Of a DNA stretch of 64,000 nucleotides, positions 34,942 through 45,169 are shown piece by piece; the stretch's first letter is position 1, and the number at the start of each line of letters is the position of its first letter. The notes below the pieces were generated by a model. It was not told where the DNA came from. It made no database searches and worked only from the letters and a program-made list of their open reading frames with translations. The translations under genes were made by a program, and so were the position numbers. The stretch is from the NCBI GenBank assembly GCA_015067835.1, contig SVLS01000003.1:1-64000 (forward strand), read 5' to 3'. The stretch comes from Oscillospiraceae bacterium (lineage in GTDB: Bacteria > Bacillota > Clostridia > Oscillospirales > Oscillospiraceae).

Positions 34942-35757
34942 ATGGAATCATTGTTGAATCAAGTAAAAGCACTTCTATCAGACAAAGCAGCCCTTCATTC
35001 CCTTGTGATTACCGCCCTGTTTCTTGCAGCCGGTTGTTTAGGCTTGGGCCTGATTGGCCGCTTTGTATTCGGAAAGAAATCTGTCTTTAACCAAAGTGTT
35101 TCATCCGCCATCGGCATATTATTTATCTATGCCGCAACTATTGTTATTCACAGCTGTGGCTTAGATCTGAAATTTCTTGTGTCTCCCCTGCCCTTTGTTT
35201 CGATAAGCGGCGATACCCTCTCTCTATTTCCCATTCTTCAGTCAGACTTCAAGCTGATTTGTGGTGAAGTATTGAATTTGCTCATCCTCGCCTTTCTGGT
35301 GAATCTGGCAAACAGCTGGCTTCCAACCGGGAAAAATCTCTTTACCTGGCTTTTCCTGCGGGTGATTTCCATTGTACTGGGTATGGCAATGTATGCCATC
35401 GCGAATTACCTGCTTAACTCCTTTATCCCCATTGACATTCGTCTTTGGGCTCCTGTGATTCTGCTGGGTGTGCTGGTGCTGCTGCTCCTGTTGGGCGGTT
35501 TAAAGGTGATTGTAGCCGCACTGCTCATTACAATCAACCCTCTGATCGGTGGATTGTACACCTTCTTCTTTGCAACGATTGCTGGCAAAATGATCTCAAA
35601 AGCTGCTTTGACAACGCTGCTTTTAACGGGTCTTGTATGCCTGCTTGCCTATTTTTCCATTGCAGTCATTTCGATCTCCAGCAGTATCCTTTTGTGTTAT
35701 ATTCCCCTTGTCATTTTGATGCTGATATTGTGGTATATAGTCGGAAAGCTGCTGTAA
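34942..35757 (+). CDS. Multipass membrane protein of unknown function
   Basis: 271 residues; GGAGG precedes the ATG. Six or seven hydrophobic helices with a conserved-looking first helix region (FLAAGCLGLGLIGRFVFGKK) and a Leu-rich stretch (VILLGVLVLLLLLGGLKVI). I recognise no family; the overall style recalls CvpA-like colicin-V-production proteins only loosely. It lies after the rplL terminator and shares a bidirectional terminator with the Mrp gene. Confidence 0.65.
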   Translation: MESLLNQVKALLSDKAALHSLVITALFLAAGCLGLGLIGRFVFGKKSVFNQSVSSAIGILFIYAATIVIHSCGLDLKFLVSPLPFVSISGDTLSLFPILQSDFKLICGEVLNLLILAFLVNLANSWLPTGKNLFTWLFLRVISIVLGMAMYAIANYLLNSFIPIDIRLWAPVILLGVLVLLLLLGGLKVIVAALLITINPLIGGLYTFFFATIAGKMISKAALTTLLLTGLVCLLAYFSIAVISISSSILLCYIPLVILMLILWYIVGKLL

Positions 35758-35800
35758 TAAAAACTCCCTCTGCCGATAGGCAGAGGGAATTGTATTTTTA
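35757..35800. terminator. Bidirectional terminator
   Basis: AACTCCCTCTGCC-GATA-GGCAGAGGGAATT followed by GTATTTTT; also serves mrp on the minus strand. Confidence 0.8.
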
Positions 35801-36625
35801 GTTCAATTTCTCAATCGCGTCGATAACACCATCCACACCTTGCGTCAAAACCGTTTCCATTTGACCGTTGTCAAAGGCTTCCGCTACCTCAGGGTCAATG
35901 GGCAATCTTGCAAGCACAGGCAGCTGCAACTGGGAGGCAATTTCATCCAAGTGACTCTTGCCAAATACATTGATTTTCTTTCCGCAGTCCGGACAGCTGA
36001 GATAAGCATAATTCTCAACGAAGCCAAGAACCGGGATGTGCATCATATTTGCCATTTTTACCGCCTTAGATACAATCATACTGACCAAATCCTGAGGGCT
36101 CGTTACAATAACAACCCCATCAACAGGAAGGCTCTGGAAGACTGTCAGCGGTACATCGCCGGTTCCGGGAGGCATATCCACAAACAAATAGTCAACATCC
36201 TCCCAGATGACATCTGTCCAGAACTGCTTGACGGCACCGGCAATCACAGGGCCACGCCAAACGACAGGATCACCGGGATTATCCAACAGCAAATTGATGG
36301 ACATCACCTGCATACCTGTTCTCGTCAGCGCCGGATACAAGCCATCCTCAGATGCGCCCTGACATTCAGTCACACCAAAGGCTGTCGGGACGGACGGACC
36401 GGTAATATCCGCGTCCAAAACACCAACCCGCTTGCCCTTTCTGGCCATTGCAACTGCCAGCAGCGATGTTACGGTGGATTTTCCGACGCCACCCTTGCCG
36501 GATACAACTGCAATTACTTTTTTAACGCGGGATTTGGGGTTCAACGCTGCCAGCAAGCTTTCTTTTTTGCGGTCGCCACAATCCGAACTGCTGCAGCTGG
36601 CGCAATTACCGTTACACGAACTCAT
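35798..36625 (-). CDS. mrp: Mrp/ApbC family iron-sulfur carrier ATPase
   Basis: 275 residues; GGAGCG precedes the ATG. The deviant Walker A SGKGGVGKSTV, a DADITGPS switch, Walker B VDMPPGTGD and CPDCGKK (CxxC) near residue 220 define the Mrp/NBP35 family. There is an extra Cys-rich N-terminus (CNGNCASCSSSDC). It carries and inserts [4Fe-4S] clusters into target proteins in the cytoplasm. Confidence 0.93.
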   Translation of the reverse strand: MSSCNGNCASCSSSDCGDRKKESLLAALNPKSRVKKVIAVVSGKGGVGKSTVTSLLAVAMARKGKRVGVLDADITGPSVPTAFGVTECQGASEDGLYPALTRTGMQVMSINLLLDNPGDPVVWRGPVIAGAVKQFWTDVIWEDVDYLFVDMPPGTGDVPLTVFQSLPVDGVVIVTSPQDLVSMIVSKAVKMANMMHIPVLGFVENYAYLSCPDCGKKINVFGKSHLDEIASQLQLPVLARLPIDPEVAEAFDNGQMETVLTQGVDGVIDAIEKLN

Positions 36626-36694
36626 TTCTATCGCTCCTTTGAATTTCTTGCCATATTATAGACCCGAAAAACGGTTGTGTCAACCGCTTCCTTT

Positions 36695-38560
36695 TTATTG
36701 CACCTGTGCTTCATCCCATTGGGTCATCAGTTCCAGAAGATTTTCCTCGCCGACTTCCTTTTCAGACAGCAGGCGGCTCAGCTCCTGATAGTCCGAAGCT
36801 GCTTCCTCTATTTTCTGTTCCAATTCCGCCAGATATGCCTCTTGCTTTTCAATTTCCCGTTCCAGACGGCGAATCAGCTTCTCGGTCTCCTTCGATCCGC
36901 CCTTCGGCTTTTCTTTCTTTGGCTTTGGTGCAGAAGCAGCAACACTTTTGTTTGCCTGTTCATGCTCGAGAATCGAGCGGTATTTTTCGTATCCGCAGCG
37001 AAAATCCCGGATGACTTCATCCTCCAGATGCCATATCCGCTCGGCGAATTTATCGATAAAATACCGGTCGTGGCTGACAAAAATCAGTACCCCTTCGAAT
37101 TCCTCAATCGCCGCCTCCACCCATTCTCTGGAAGCAATATCCAGATGGTTGGTCGGCTCGTCCAGAATCAGAAGGTTAATTTTTTCATCCATCAGCATAC
37201 ACAGCCGCAGGCGGCTCTGTTCGCCGCCGGAAAGTGTACCGACTGTTTTGAAAACATCCTCGCCCTGAAACAGAAATGCACCCAGCCGATCCCGAGCCAT
37301 TTGGGGTGTGCAGTTTTTTTCGTAGAGCATCGTGTCGTACAAGCTGCGCTCCGGATGGGAGAACTTGATAATCTGAGGCAGATAGCCCCATTTTACGGTA
37401 GGACCAAACTGAATTTTACCCTCGCAGGTTTCATCTCCCAGCAAACAGCGAATGAAGGTAGTTTTTCCGGTGCCGTTGTCGCCCAGTATGGCGATACGTT
37501 CACCGCCCTCAACCGTGAGATTCACATCCGAAAACAGCGTTCGTTCACCAAATGCTTTGGAAACATTTTTCATTTTGAAAACAACATCGCCGGTAAAATC
37601 CTTTTCTCCAAAGCTTGCCTTCATCGTCTTTTCTGTTTTCGGCTTTTCAGTCTTACGAATGCGTTCCATTCGATGCTGAATGGACATTGCGCGGCGGTAC
37701 AAGGTTCGGTTGTTAATTCCCCACCCCTTCATTCTTTCCACAGTATAGCCCAGCTGCTTCAGCTTCGCCTGTTCCTGCTCATACTGCTTCATCTGCAGGT
37801 CAAACCGCGCCTGCTTTTCGTCCATATAGAAGGAATAATTGCCGGAGTAAAACTCTGCGTGACCGTCTACAATTTCAATGACTCGGTCTGCAATTCTGTC
37901 GATGAAATAGCGGTCATGGGAAATGGTAAGCACCGTTCCCTTAAAGCTGTTGATATATCCCTCCAGCCATTCAACACTATGCAAATCCAAGTGATTGGTC
38001 GGCTCATCCAACAGCAGAATATCCGTCTTTTCCAGAAGAAGTCTTGCCAGATTGACGCGGGTTTTTTCGCCGCCCGAAAGGCTGGAGAAATCTTGGCTGC
38101 GCTGTTCTTGACTGATGCCCAGTCCATTGCAGATTTTGTCCACCTCTACATCCATTTCATAGCCGCCGCCGGACTGAAAGCGATTTGTTAAATTGTCATA
38201 CTCCTGAAGCTGCTCAGCTGTTGCGCCATCTTGCATTTTCAGCTCCAGCGCCTCCATCTTTTTCCCGACATTCAAAATTTCCCGATAGGCAGAGCGGAGC
38301 ACATCTTCCACAGTATACTCAGCCGGGAATTTCGGAATCTGAGAAATCAGTCCAAGCCGTTTGTTGGGATTGACATATACCTCGCCGTCATCGTAGTCCA
38401 TTGCTCCGGTGAGGATGTTAAACAGCGTTGTTTTGCCGCATCCGTTGCGACCAAGAATCGCCACGCACTCCCCTTCCTGGATTTCAAAGGACAACCCCTC
38501 CAGCAGGTTTTCGCCAATCACAAAAAACTTTGTTAAGTTGTTAACGGAAATATCAACCAT
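36695..38560 (-). CDS. ABC-F family ATPase
   Basis: 621 residues with two ABC domains in one chain and no membrane helices. Walker A motifs are GRNGCGKTTLF and GDNGTGKTTFI; signature motifs are LSGGEKTRV and LSGGEQSRL; both Walker B motifs read LLDEPTNHLD or LILDEPTNHLD. The linker is helical and charged, and a C-terminal coiled coil (KLIRRLEREIEKQEAY...) follows. ABC-F proteins work on the ribosome; whether this one gives antibiotic protection or is a housekeeping factor cannot be read. Its start overlaps the M5-like gene by eight bases. Confidence 0.93.
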   Translation of the reverse strand: MVDISVNNLTKFFVIGENLLEGLSFEIQEGECVAILGRNGCGKTTLFNILTGAMDYDDGEVYVNPNKRLGLISQIPKFPAEYTVEDVLRSAYREILNVGKKMEALELKMQDGATAEQLQEYDNLTNRFQSGGGYEMDVEVDKICNGLGISQEQRSQDFSSLSGGEKTRVNLARLLLEKTDILLLDEPTNHLDLHSVEWLEGYINSFKGTVLTISHDRYFIDRIADRVIEIVDGHAEFYSGNYSFYMDEKQARFDLQMKQYEQEQAKLKQLGYTVERMKGWGINNRTLYRRAMSIQHRMERIRKTEKPKTEKTMKASFGEKDFTGDVVFKMKNVSKAFGERTLFSDVNLTVEGGERIAILGDNGTGKTTFIRCLLGDETCEGKIQFGPTVKWGYLPQIIKFSHPERSLYDTMLYEKNCTPQMARDRLGAFLFQGEDVFKTVGTLSGGEQSRLRLCMLMDEKINLLILDEPTNHLDIASREWVEAAIEEFEGVLIFVSHDRYFIDKFAERIWHLEDEVIRDFRCGYEKYRSILEHEQANKSVAASAPKPKKEKPKGGSKETEKLIRRLEREIEKQEAYLAELEQKIEEAASDYQELSRLLSEKEVGEENLLELMTQWDEAQVQ

Positions 38561-39152
38561 CGTTACACTCCAATGTATCTACAAGGTGCTTCAGCTCATC
38601 CGGGCTGTACAGCACATTCAGTGCCTCCAAAAGAGCCTTCGCGCTGATGTGGGTCGGAAAACCCAATTTTTCCTGTAATTGCTTGCGTTTAATGCTGCTG
38701 TTCTTGCCTCCGGACAGTCCCAGCGCCACCATATCCTGCTTTGTAATCTTTGCAGTGTCCGTTTGCGTCTCGCCTTCAAAAGTCGCTCCTGCGCGGCGCA
38801 GTGCCTCCAAAATCACATCCGGAGTCATTCCTTCAACGCCAAGCTTTCCCTCTTTACCGGGTGCAGTCTTGCGGCGCTCTTTTCCTGGCACATCGGGGGT
38901 ATATGCGTGTTTGAGATATTCGCCGGGAATGGCACTTTTGATATGATTGCGAATCACAAAGCCAGCACCATCCGCATCCGTAAAGACAATCAATCCCCGC
39001 TTTTGCGCTACCTGACGAAGCAGGGACAACTGCTCTTTATTTTTGAATATGCCAAAACCGGCCGTTTCAAAAATTGGGGCGTCCACAATTTGCGAAAGGG
39101 TATTTTTGTCATATCTTCCCTCCACCAAAATGGCCTCTCGAATCCGAACCAT
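38553..39152 (-). CDS. rnmV: Ribonuclease M5-like TOPRIM protein
   Basis: 199 residues from ATG 39152 (AGGAGG upstream). The TOPRIM domain has EGRYDK and FTDADGAG with the catalytic Glu and DxD residues. The C-terminal part (GMTPDVILEALRRAGATF, then TKQDMVALGLSGGKNSSIKR) matches DUF4093, found in RNase M5 proteins, which mature 5S rRNA. In an operon with the ABC-F gene and holA. Confidence 0.85.
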   Translation of the reverse strand: MVRIREAILVEGRYDKNTLSQIVDAPIFETAGFGIFKNKEQLSLLRQVAQKRGLIVFTDADGAGFVIRNHIKSAIPGEYLKHAYTPDVPGKERRKTAPGKEGKLGVEGMTPDVILEALRRAGATFEGETQTDTAKITKQDMVALGLSGGKNSSIKRKQLQEKLGFPTHISAKALLEALNVLYSPDELKHLVDTLECNDG

Positions 39153-39153
39153 A

Positions 39154-40191
39154 TCAAGCCTCCTGCGACATCTGTAAAACCAGCATCTCCAACAACCGCT
39201 CCGGCTCATCGAAGGAGGTTTTCATTCGATAATCCGTCTCCAGAATCAGAGCGGAGGCTTTCTTGCAAAAAGCTGCAGAGAAATTGCGGGCAGATTCCAT
39301 TGTCTTTCTGGCAGGATAATCTCCCATTGCGTACATAGAAGCCAGCTCGCCGGCCTGCCGTCCCCCGTCTATCAAAACCCTTGCCGTACCAATGCGGCGA
39401 ATATGATTACCGATTGCACCCAAAATAGACAGAGGCTCCTGCTGCATTTTCAGCAGCTGCTGCAGCTTCAGCAACGCCTTGGCATATTCCTTTTGACCAA
39501 GCAGATCCGTCATTTGAAATACGACCGCTTCCATAACCGGTTCAACAACCGCATCGATATCCGCTTTACAAATCTCATCTGCACCGGAATAGGCGCAAAT
39601 TTTCATAATTTCGCTGTTAAGAGCGGTCATCGTTCCGCCGGTCAGTTCAATCAGATACCCGCACAAATCCGGGGAAATCCGCTTTTGATTTGCCAAAAAG
39701 TGTCTGGTGATCCAAGCTGTTAAATCACGGTGATTCTGCTTGGCAAACTCCACAATCTTGCCGTTGCTGTCAAAAGCCGACCACAGCTTTTTATACCGCT
39801 TATCCGGCTTCCACGAGACTGTTTCATAAGTAAAAACAACGGTGCAATAATCAGGAATGTCAGAAAGCACATCTGCCACTTTCTCCCGATCGCCCTCGCT
39901 CAGCTTAAATACATCAATATCGTCCACCTGTACAAGGGTCGCATCTGCCATCATCGGCAAATTTTCGACGGCATCGGCAAAGGCTGTTGTATCAAAGGTT
40001 TCGTTGTTCAGCCGATGGAAATTGAAGGACTCTGTCAGGTCATCCAACAAAAGCTTTTTCACCTGCTGCAGATAGTAGTTGCGTAAAAATGCTTCCTCGC
40101 CAAAGAATACATAAAGCCGACCCAGCTTCTTCTCCTTCAGTTCAGCCTTAAATTCCTGCAAACGATCAGGCTTGTCTTCATATTTCGCCAC
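39154..40191 (-). CDS. holA: DNA polymerase III subunit delta
   Basis: 345 residues from GTG 40191 (AGGGGG upstream; the frame opens further without a ribosome site). It has the HolA plan: LGRLYVFFGEEAFLRNYYLQ, FNFHRLNNETFD, VDDIDVFKL, FTYETVSWKPDKRYKKL, a helical middle and C-terminal VFQMTDLLGQKEYAKALLKL. Delta opens the beta clamp in the clamp loader. The gene starts four bases after comEC ends. Confidence 0.9.
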   Translation of the reverse strand: MAKYEDKPDRLQEFKAELKEKKLGRLYVFFGEEAFLRNYYLQQVKKLLLDDLTESFNFHRLNNETFDTTAFADAVENLPMMADATLVQVDDIDVFKLSEGDREKVADVLSDIPDYCTVVFTYETVSWKPDKRYKKLWSAFDSNGKIVEFAKQNHRDLTAWITRHFLANQKRISPDLCGYLIELTGGTMTALNSEIMKICAYSGADEICKADIDAVVEPVMEAVVFQMTDLLGQKEYAKALLKLQQLLKMQQEPLSILGAIGNHIRRIGTARVLIDGGRQAGELASMYAMGDYPARKTMESARNFSAAFCKKASALILETDYRMKTSFDEPERLLEMLVLQMSQEA

Positions 40192-40195
40192 GGTG

Positions 40196-42448
40196 TCACC
40201 CCCTGTATACGATTGTTCCGTGCATGTCTGTTCGGTAAACAATACATCCCATTTCCTCCAGACGGTTTAATACCTGATCTGCAGGATGTCCATACCGATT
40301 GTCCCTGCCCACGGAAATAAAAGCGATTTCCGGTGTAGTCGCAGTTAGGAGTTCCTGGGAGGTAGAGCTCCCGGAGCCGTGGTGTCCCACCACCAGCATC
40401 TCCAAATCCGGAAGCTTATGCTGCTGCAGCAGCACCCTTTCGCCCAGTTCACTGCGGTCACCTGTTATAAGTATATCACATTCTTCTCGCTGGAACAAGA
40501 CACATAAACTACTTTCATTGCCGCCGCGGTAGGAAAATGGTGCAAAAACTGTTATTTTGACTGCTCCAAAGGAGTAACAAGTGTCCTTGCTGATATATTG
40601 AATCCGCCCGGCTGCTATTTTCTCCAGTTGTTTCGTCATGCCGGAGTCATCTTCCATATCCGGCATAATGAGGCGATCCACCCGTATCCGGGAAAGCAAA
40701 TAAGGTGCACCGCCGGAATGATCTTCGTCGTAATGAGTCAAAATCAATCCGTCCAACCGGGATACTCCCTGACTTAAAAGCGTTTCTGCCACCAAATCAG
40801 CGGTTTTCTCTTCATTATCACCGCCGCAGTCCACCAGAAAATGCTTGCCTTCGCTTTGAAGTAAAATACTCTGTCCCTGACCTACATCCAAAACCGTCAC
40901 GCGCATATTATCCGTCATCGGTTCAACCCAGGCAAGTCCCTGAGACAGCAGAAACGAAATGGCAATACATCCCAGAAGCAACCCGGGCTTCTTCTTTTTG
41001 GAGAGTGCAAAAATACCCAGCATTCCATAAGAGCCCCAAAGCCATACCACCGTATAAATACTGACAGTATATACGGCGCCCATTGGGGCTTTTGACAGCA
41101 GCCCTGCAGTATTCAAAACAAATTGGATAAATACGGATACCACCCAGGATAACGCCGCTGCCAGGCTCATACTGATCAGGCTGATTGCCAGACACGCCAA
41201 AATTCCATAGAAGATAATACTGATCATCCACATCGTCAGTAAATTTGTCAAAATGCCAATGATACTGACACTGCCGAAATAATAGGCGACCATAGGTGTG
41301 GTGACAATCATAACGCTAAGAGTAATGGAAATGGAATTTGCGGTGGAATACTTGATGCGGCTGACAAGTCCTTTCTTCTTTCCCGGTTTGAACAGCTTTA
41401 ATTCTGTCAGGTAATTATAAATCGGCTTTGAATACAGGACAATGCCAAGAACGCAGCCAACAGATAACTGAAAACCGACGGACAGTATCGTGGTGGGATT
41501 CCAAAGCAGCATCACCAAAACTGCAAAAGCAAGGGATGTTCCCTGATCGTACTCCTTGTCAATCAGCATTGAAATCAAGATCAGCGACTGCATCAGGCAG
41601 GCTCTTGTAACAGATGGTGTAAAGCCAATAATTGCCGCAAACAGGAACAGCGTCGGAATTCCAACCAAACAGGCCAGAACCCTGCGGCGCGCCAGTACCG
41701 TATACAGCAAGCTGAACACAATGGATACGTGAAAGCCGGAAACTGCCACAATGTGCATAATGCCGCTTGTTTTAAAGGCGGAACGTGTCTCATAATTCAG
41801 AGACGAATCGTCATCCAACAGTAATGCCTTTGCAAAGCCGCTGCTGTCCTGTGGAAAGATTTCATCAATCCGCCCGGCCAGCTGATGGCGCCAGATTGTC
41901 GGGTAATGCTTCCACGAAGTATGATCTGCCTTTGTATGAACTGTACTTGATTTTGCATACGCAAGAAGAAAGATTCCCTCTGCTCGATGGCTGGTTGGTG
42001 TCTCCTTGCCGCCAGATGCTGTCAAACGAAAACGGAATGTTCCGGAAACAGTATCGCCCGGCTCTATCTGGCCGGTTTTTCCCAAATATGCCTTAACGCG
42101 ATAGTCTCGCCCATCATACTTTACCGTGCCTTCCAACGCAGTACCGTAGCCGGAGGGATAGCTGTAATCAGTTGCTTCAATGGTAACAGGCACTATCTGC
42201 CCATCCATTGCTCTGGGAAACAAAACGATAAAATGGTCGTATGCACCGAACCACAAAAAGCCAGCCATACAGCCAATCAAGATAATCAGCATCAGCTTGC
42301 ATTTTGGAAATTTCCGCCGAAGCAGCATGAAAAAAGCAATCAGCGGCAACATCAGACCGCCTAATAGAAACAGCCATTGCCCGTATGTTGCAGCACCGAT
42401 AAAGCTCGCAATGGCAAACCCTACCGAAAACCAGACCAGCTTACGCAT
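40196..42448 (-). CDS. comEC: ComEC/Rec2 DNA-uptake channel
   Basis: 750 residues with the full three parts. Membrane helices at the start are followed by an OB-like domain (about 90-160). The competence domain (FAKALLLDDDSSL, GIMHIVAVSGFHVSIV) comes next, and then a C-terminal metallo-beta-lactamase-like domain (FLVDCGGDN, LTHYDEDHSGG, VVGHHGSGSST). It moves single-stranded DNA across the membrane in natural transformation; no other com gene is in this window. It runs into holA, a common clostridial order. Confidence 0.93.
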   Translation of the reverse strand: MRKLVWFSVGFAIASFIGAATYGQWLFLLGGLMLPLIAFFMLLRRKFPKCKLMLIILIGCMAGFLWFGAYDHFIVLFPRAMDGQIVPVTIEATDYSYPSGYGTALEGTVKYDGRDYRVKAYLGKTGQIEPGDTVSGTFRFRLTASGGKETPTSHRAEGIFLLAYAKSSTVHTKADHTSWKHYPTIWRHQLAGRIDEIFPQDSSGFAKALLLDDDSSLNYETRSAFKTSGIMHIVAVSGFHVSIVFSLLYTVLARRRVLACLVGIPTLFLFAAIIGFTPSVTRACLMQSLILISMLIDKEYDQGTSLAFAVLVMLLWNPTTILSVGFQLSVGCVLGIVLYSKPIYNYLTELKLFKPGKKKGLVSRIKYSTANSISITLSVMIVTTPMVAYYFGSVSIIGILTNLLTMWMISIIFYGILACLAISLISMSLAAALSWVVSVFIQFVLNTAGLLSKAPMGAVYTVSIYTVVWLWGSYGMLGIFALSKKKKPGLLLGCIAISFLLSQGLAWVEPMTDNMRVTVLDVGQGQSILLQSEGKHFLVDCGGDNEEKTADLVAETLLSQGVSRLDGLILTHYDEDHSGGAPYLLSRIRVDRLIMPDMEDDSGMTKQLEKIAAGRIQYISKDTCYSFGAVKITVFAPFSYRGGNESSLCVLFQREECDILITGDRSELGERVLLQQHKLPDLEMLVVGHHGSGSSTSQELLTATTPEIAFISVGRDNRYGHPADQVLNRLEEMGCIVYRTDMHGTIVYRG

Positions 42449-42462
42449 TCATAACCCTTTCC

Positions 42463-42497
42463 AAAAAAGAGCGCCGCCGAGGGGCAGCGCTCTTTCT
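42463..42497 (-). terminator. Terminator of alaS
   Basis: On the minus strand AGAGCGCTGCC-CCTC-GGCGGCGCTCT followed by TTTTTTGG, just after the stop. Confidence 0.85.
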
Positions 42498-42498
42498 T

Positions 42499-45138
42499 TT
42501 AGTTCAGTTTTCCAATGACAAAGTCGTCTACCATTGCCAAGGCATTGTCTACCTGAGAAGCGTCCTTACCGCCGCCCATTGCAGAATCCGGTTTTCCACC
42601 GCCGCTGCCGCCGCAGGCAGTACAGACCAGCTTCACCAGATCTCCGGCCTTGATACCCTTACTGATGGCTTCCTTGCCGCAAACTGCCAGGAAGGTAATC
42701 TTATCCCCATTGACTGAGGACAGCACAGCTACGATGGACTCAGAACGGTCACGCAGGCTGTCGCCCATCTGGCGCAGCTTGCCGGCATCCGCATTGGGAA
42801 CCATTGCGGTCAAAACCTTCAGCCCGGAAATTTCGTGCGCACCGAACATAAAGCGCTCTACCTCGCCGGCAGTTTCCTTTGCCTGGAAGCTTTCAATGGT
42901 ACGCTTCAAATTGCGGATTTCCTCAATTTGAGCAAGAATCTTATCGTTGACCTCCACAGGCTTTGTCTTCAGGACAGACGCTGCTTCGTACAGCATTTGG
43001 CGATTCTTCTGCATATCCGCCATACACAGCTTACCTGTAATGGCTTCAATACGGCGCACACCGGAAGCAACGCTTCCTTCACTTTCAATGAAGAAAGGTC
43101 CAACCTTTGCGGTGTTATCCAAATGTGTGCCACCGCACAGTTCAATGGAGTGACCGCCCATATTGACAACACGGACCGTATCGCCGTATTTCTCGCTGAA
43201 CAGTGCCGTTGCGCCCATTTCCTTTGCACTTTCAATGGACATTTCCCGCACATCGATGACATAGCCATCCAAAACTGCAGCCTGAACCAATGCATCCACC
43301 TTGGCAAGCTCCTCAGCAGTCAATGCAGAATAGTGAGTGAAGTCAAAACGGAGTCTATCCGGCTCAACAAGAGAGCCTGCCTGATGCACATGGTCGCCCA
43401 AAACAGTAACCAATGCCTTCTGAAGCAGGTGTGTTGCAGAGTGGGCGCGCATAATGGCCTTACGGCGCTCCACATCAATGCTGGCGCAGACGATGTCTTC
43501 CACCTTGATGGTGCCGGACTTCATAGAACCATAATGCAAGTACTTGCCGGACTTGTCCTTCAAAACATTGGATACCTTGAAGCGGCTGTCACCAACCAGA
43601 ATGACACCGTGGTCAGCCACCTGTCCGCCCATTTCAGCGTAGAAAGGCGTCTTATCCAGCACCAAAATGCCGCTTTCGCCACCGGTAATAGAGCCGGAAA
43701 CCTCCTCGCCGATGCAAACCGCCAGCACCTTTGCGCTGCAGGTATTCTCTGTATAGCCTACAAAGCTGGTGGGCGTATTATCCAGGCCGAAATCAATACC
43801 AGCCCATGCCAGGTCACCCAAAGCCTTCCGCGCCTCACGGGCACGCACGCGCTGCTCCTCACGGCAGGCAATGAATTTTTCCATATCCAGGGTCATACCC
43901 TCGTCTTCCACCATTTCCACAGTCAGATCCACAGGGAAACCGTAGGTATCAGAGAGCAGGAATGCATCCTCGCCGGAGAAAACCGTCTTCTGGGCAGCCT
44001 TATGCTCTGCCAGCTTGTTGTTGAAAATCTGCATACCGGTATCGATGGTACGAGCAAAATTTTCTTCCTCAACCTTCACAACCTTGGTAATATACTCTGC
44101 CCGCTCACGCAGATAGGTATAGTGATTCTCATTCTCCTGAACCACAGTCTCCACCACTTCATACAGGAAGGGGCGGTTCACGCCCAACAGCTTACCGTGG
44201 CGTGCCGCACGGCGAAGCAGACGGCGAAGAACATAACCACGACCCTCATTGGACGGCAGTACGCCATCGGCAATCATAAAGGTAGACGCGCGGATATGGT
44301 CTGTGATAACACGAAGGGATACATCCATCTTTGCAGAGTTGCCGTAGGCCGCGCCGGTGATGGATGTCACCTTGTTGGTGATGTTCATTACGGTATCCAC
44401 ATCAAACAGGCTGTTGACATCCTGACAAACAACTGCCAGACGCTCCAGACCCATACCGGTGTCGATGTTTTTCTGTGCCAATTCAGTATAGTTACCCTGT
44501 CCGTCATTGTCAAACTGGGAGAAAACATTGTTCCAGATCTCCATATAGCGGTCGCACTCGCAGCCCACTGTACAGCCGGGCTCGCCACAGCCATATTTCT
44601 CGCCCCGGTCATAGTAAACCTCAGAGCAAGGACCGCAGGGACCGGAGCCGTGCTCCCAGAAGTTGTCCTTCTTGCCGAAACGGAAGATATGGTCAGCAGG
44701 AACGCCGATTTCCTTATTCCAGATTTCAAAGGCTTCATCGTCATTTTCGTAAATAGAAGGATACAGTCTGGATTCCTCCAGGCCAACTACCTTGGTCAAG
44801 AACTCCCAGCACCAGGCAATTGCCTCGTGCTTAAAGTAGTCACCAAAGGAGAAGTTACCCAGCATCTCAAAATAGGTGCCGTGACGGGCTGTTTTACCGA
44901 TGTTCTCAATATCGCCGGTACGGATACACTTCTGACAGGTACAAACACGGCGGCGGGGAGGCTCTACCTCGCCGGTGAAGTAAGGCTTCATCGGTGCCAT
45001 ACCGGAGTTAATCAGCAGCAACGATGCATCGTTCTGGGGAATCAGGGAAAAGCTGGGCAAACGCAGATGTCCCTTGCTTTCAAAGTAGCTCAGAAACATT
45101 TCCCGCAGCTCATTTACGCCATAAGGTTTATTACTCAT
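42499..45138 (-). CDS. alaS: Alanyl-tRNA synthetase
   Basis: 879 residues from ATG 45138 (GGAGG upstream). Class II catalytic core at the start (FESKGHLRLPSFSLIP; FEMLGNFSFGDYFK), editing domain with HSATHLLQKAL (H-x-x-x-H) and CGGTHL, and a Gly-rich C-terminal C-Ala region (CTACGGSGGGKPDSAMGGG). It charges tRNA-Ala and clears mis-charged Ser/Gly. It is controlled by the T-box in front. Confidence 0.98.
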   Translation of the reverse strand: MSNKPYGVNELREMFLSYFESKGHLRLPSFSLIPQNDASLLLINSGMAPMKPYFTGEVEPPRRRVCTCQKCIRTGDIENIGKTARHGTYFEMLGNFSFGDYFKHEAIAWCWEFLTKVVGLEESRLYPSIYENDDEAFEIWNKEIGVPADHIFRFGKKDNFWEHGSGPCGPCSEVYYDRGEKYGCGEPGCTVGCECDRYMEIWNNVFSQFDNDGQGNYTELAQKNIDTGMGLERLAVVCQDVNSLFDVDTVMNITNKVTSITGAAYGNSAKMDVSLRVITDHIRASTFMIADGVLPSNEGRGYVLRRLLRRAARHGKLLGVNRPFLYEVVETVVQENENHYTYLRERAEYITKVVKVEEENFARTIDTGMQIFNNKLAEHKAAQKTVFSGEDAFLLSDTYGFPVDLTVEMVEDEGMTLDMEKFIACREEQRVRAREARKALGDLAWAGIDFGLDNTPTSFVGYTENTCSAKVLAVCIGEEVSGSITGGESGILVLDKTPFYAEMGGQVADHGVILVGDSRFKVSNVLKDKSGKYLHYGSMKSGTIKVEDIVCASIDVERRKAIMRAHSATHLLQKALVTVLGDHVHQAGSLVEPDRLRFDFTHYSALTAEELAKVDALVQAAVLDGYVIDVREMSIESAKEMGATALFSEKYGDTVRVVNMGGHSIELCGGTHLDNTAKVGPFFIESEGSVASGVRRIEAITGKLCMADMQKNRQMLYEAASVLKTKPVEVNDKILAQIEEIRNLKRTIESFQAKETAGEVERFMFGAHEISGLKVLTAMVPNADAGKLRQMGDSLRDRSESIVAVLSSVNGDKITFLAVCGKEAISKGIKAGDLVKLVCTACGGSGGGKPDSAMGGGKDASQVDNALAMVDDFVIGKLN

Positions 45139-45169
45139 TGGTTTTACCTCCAATATAAATTACAATTTT

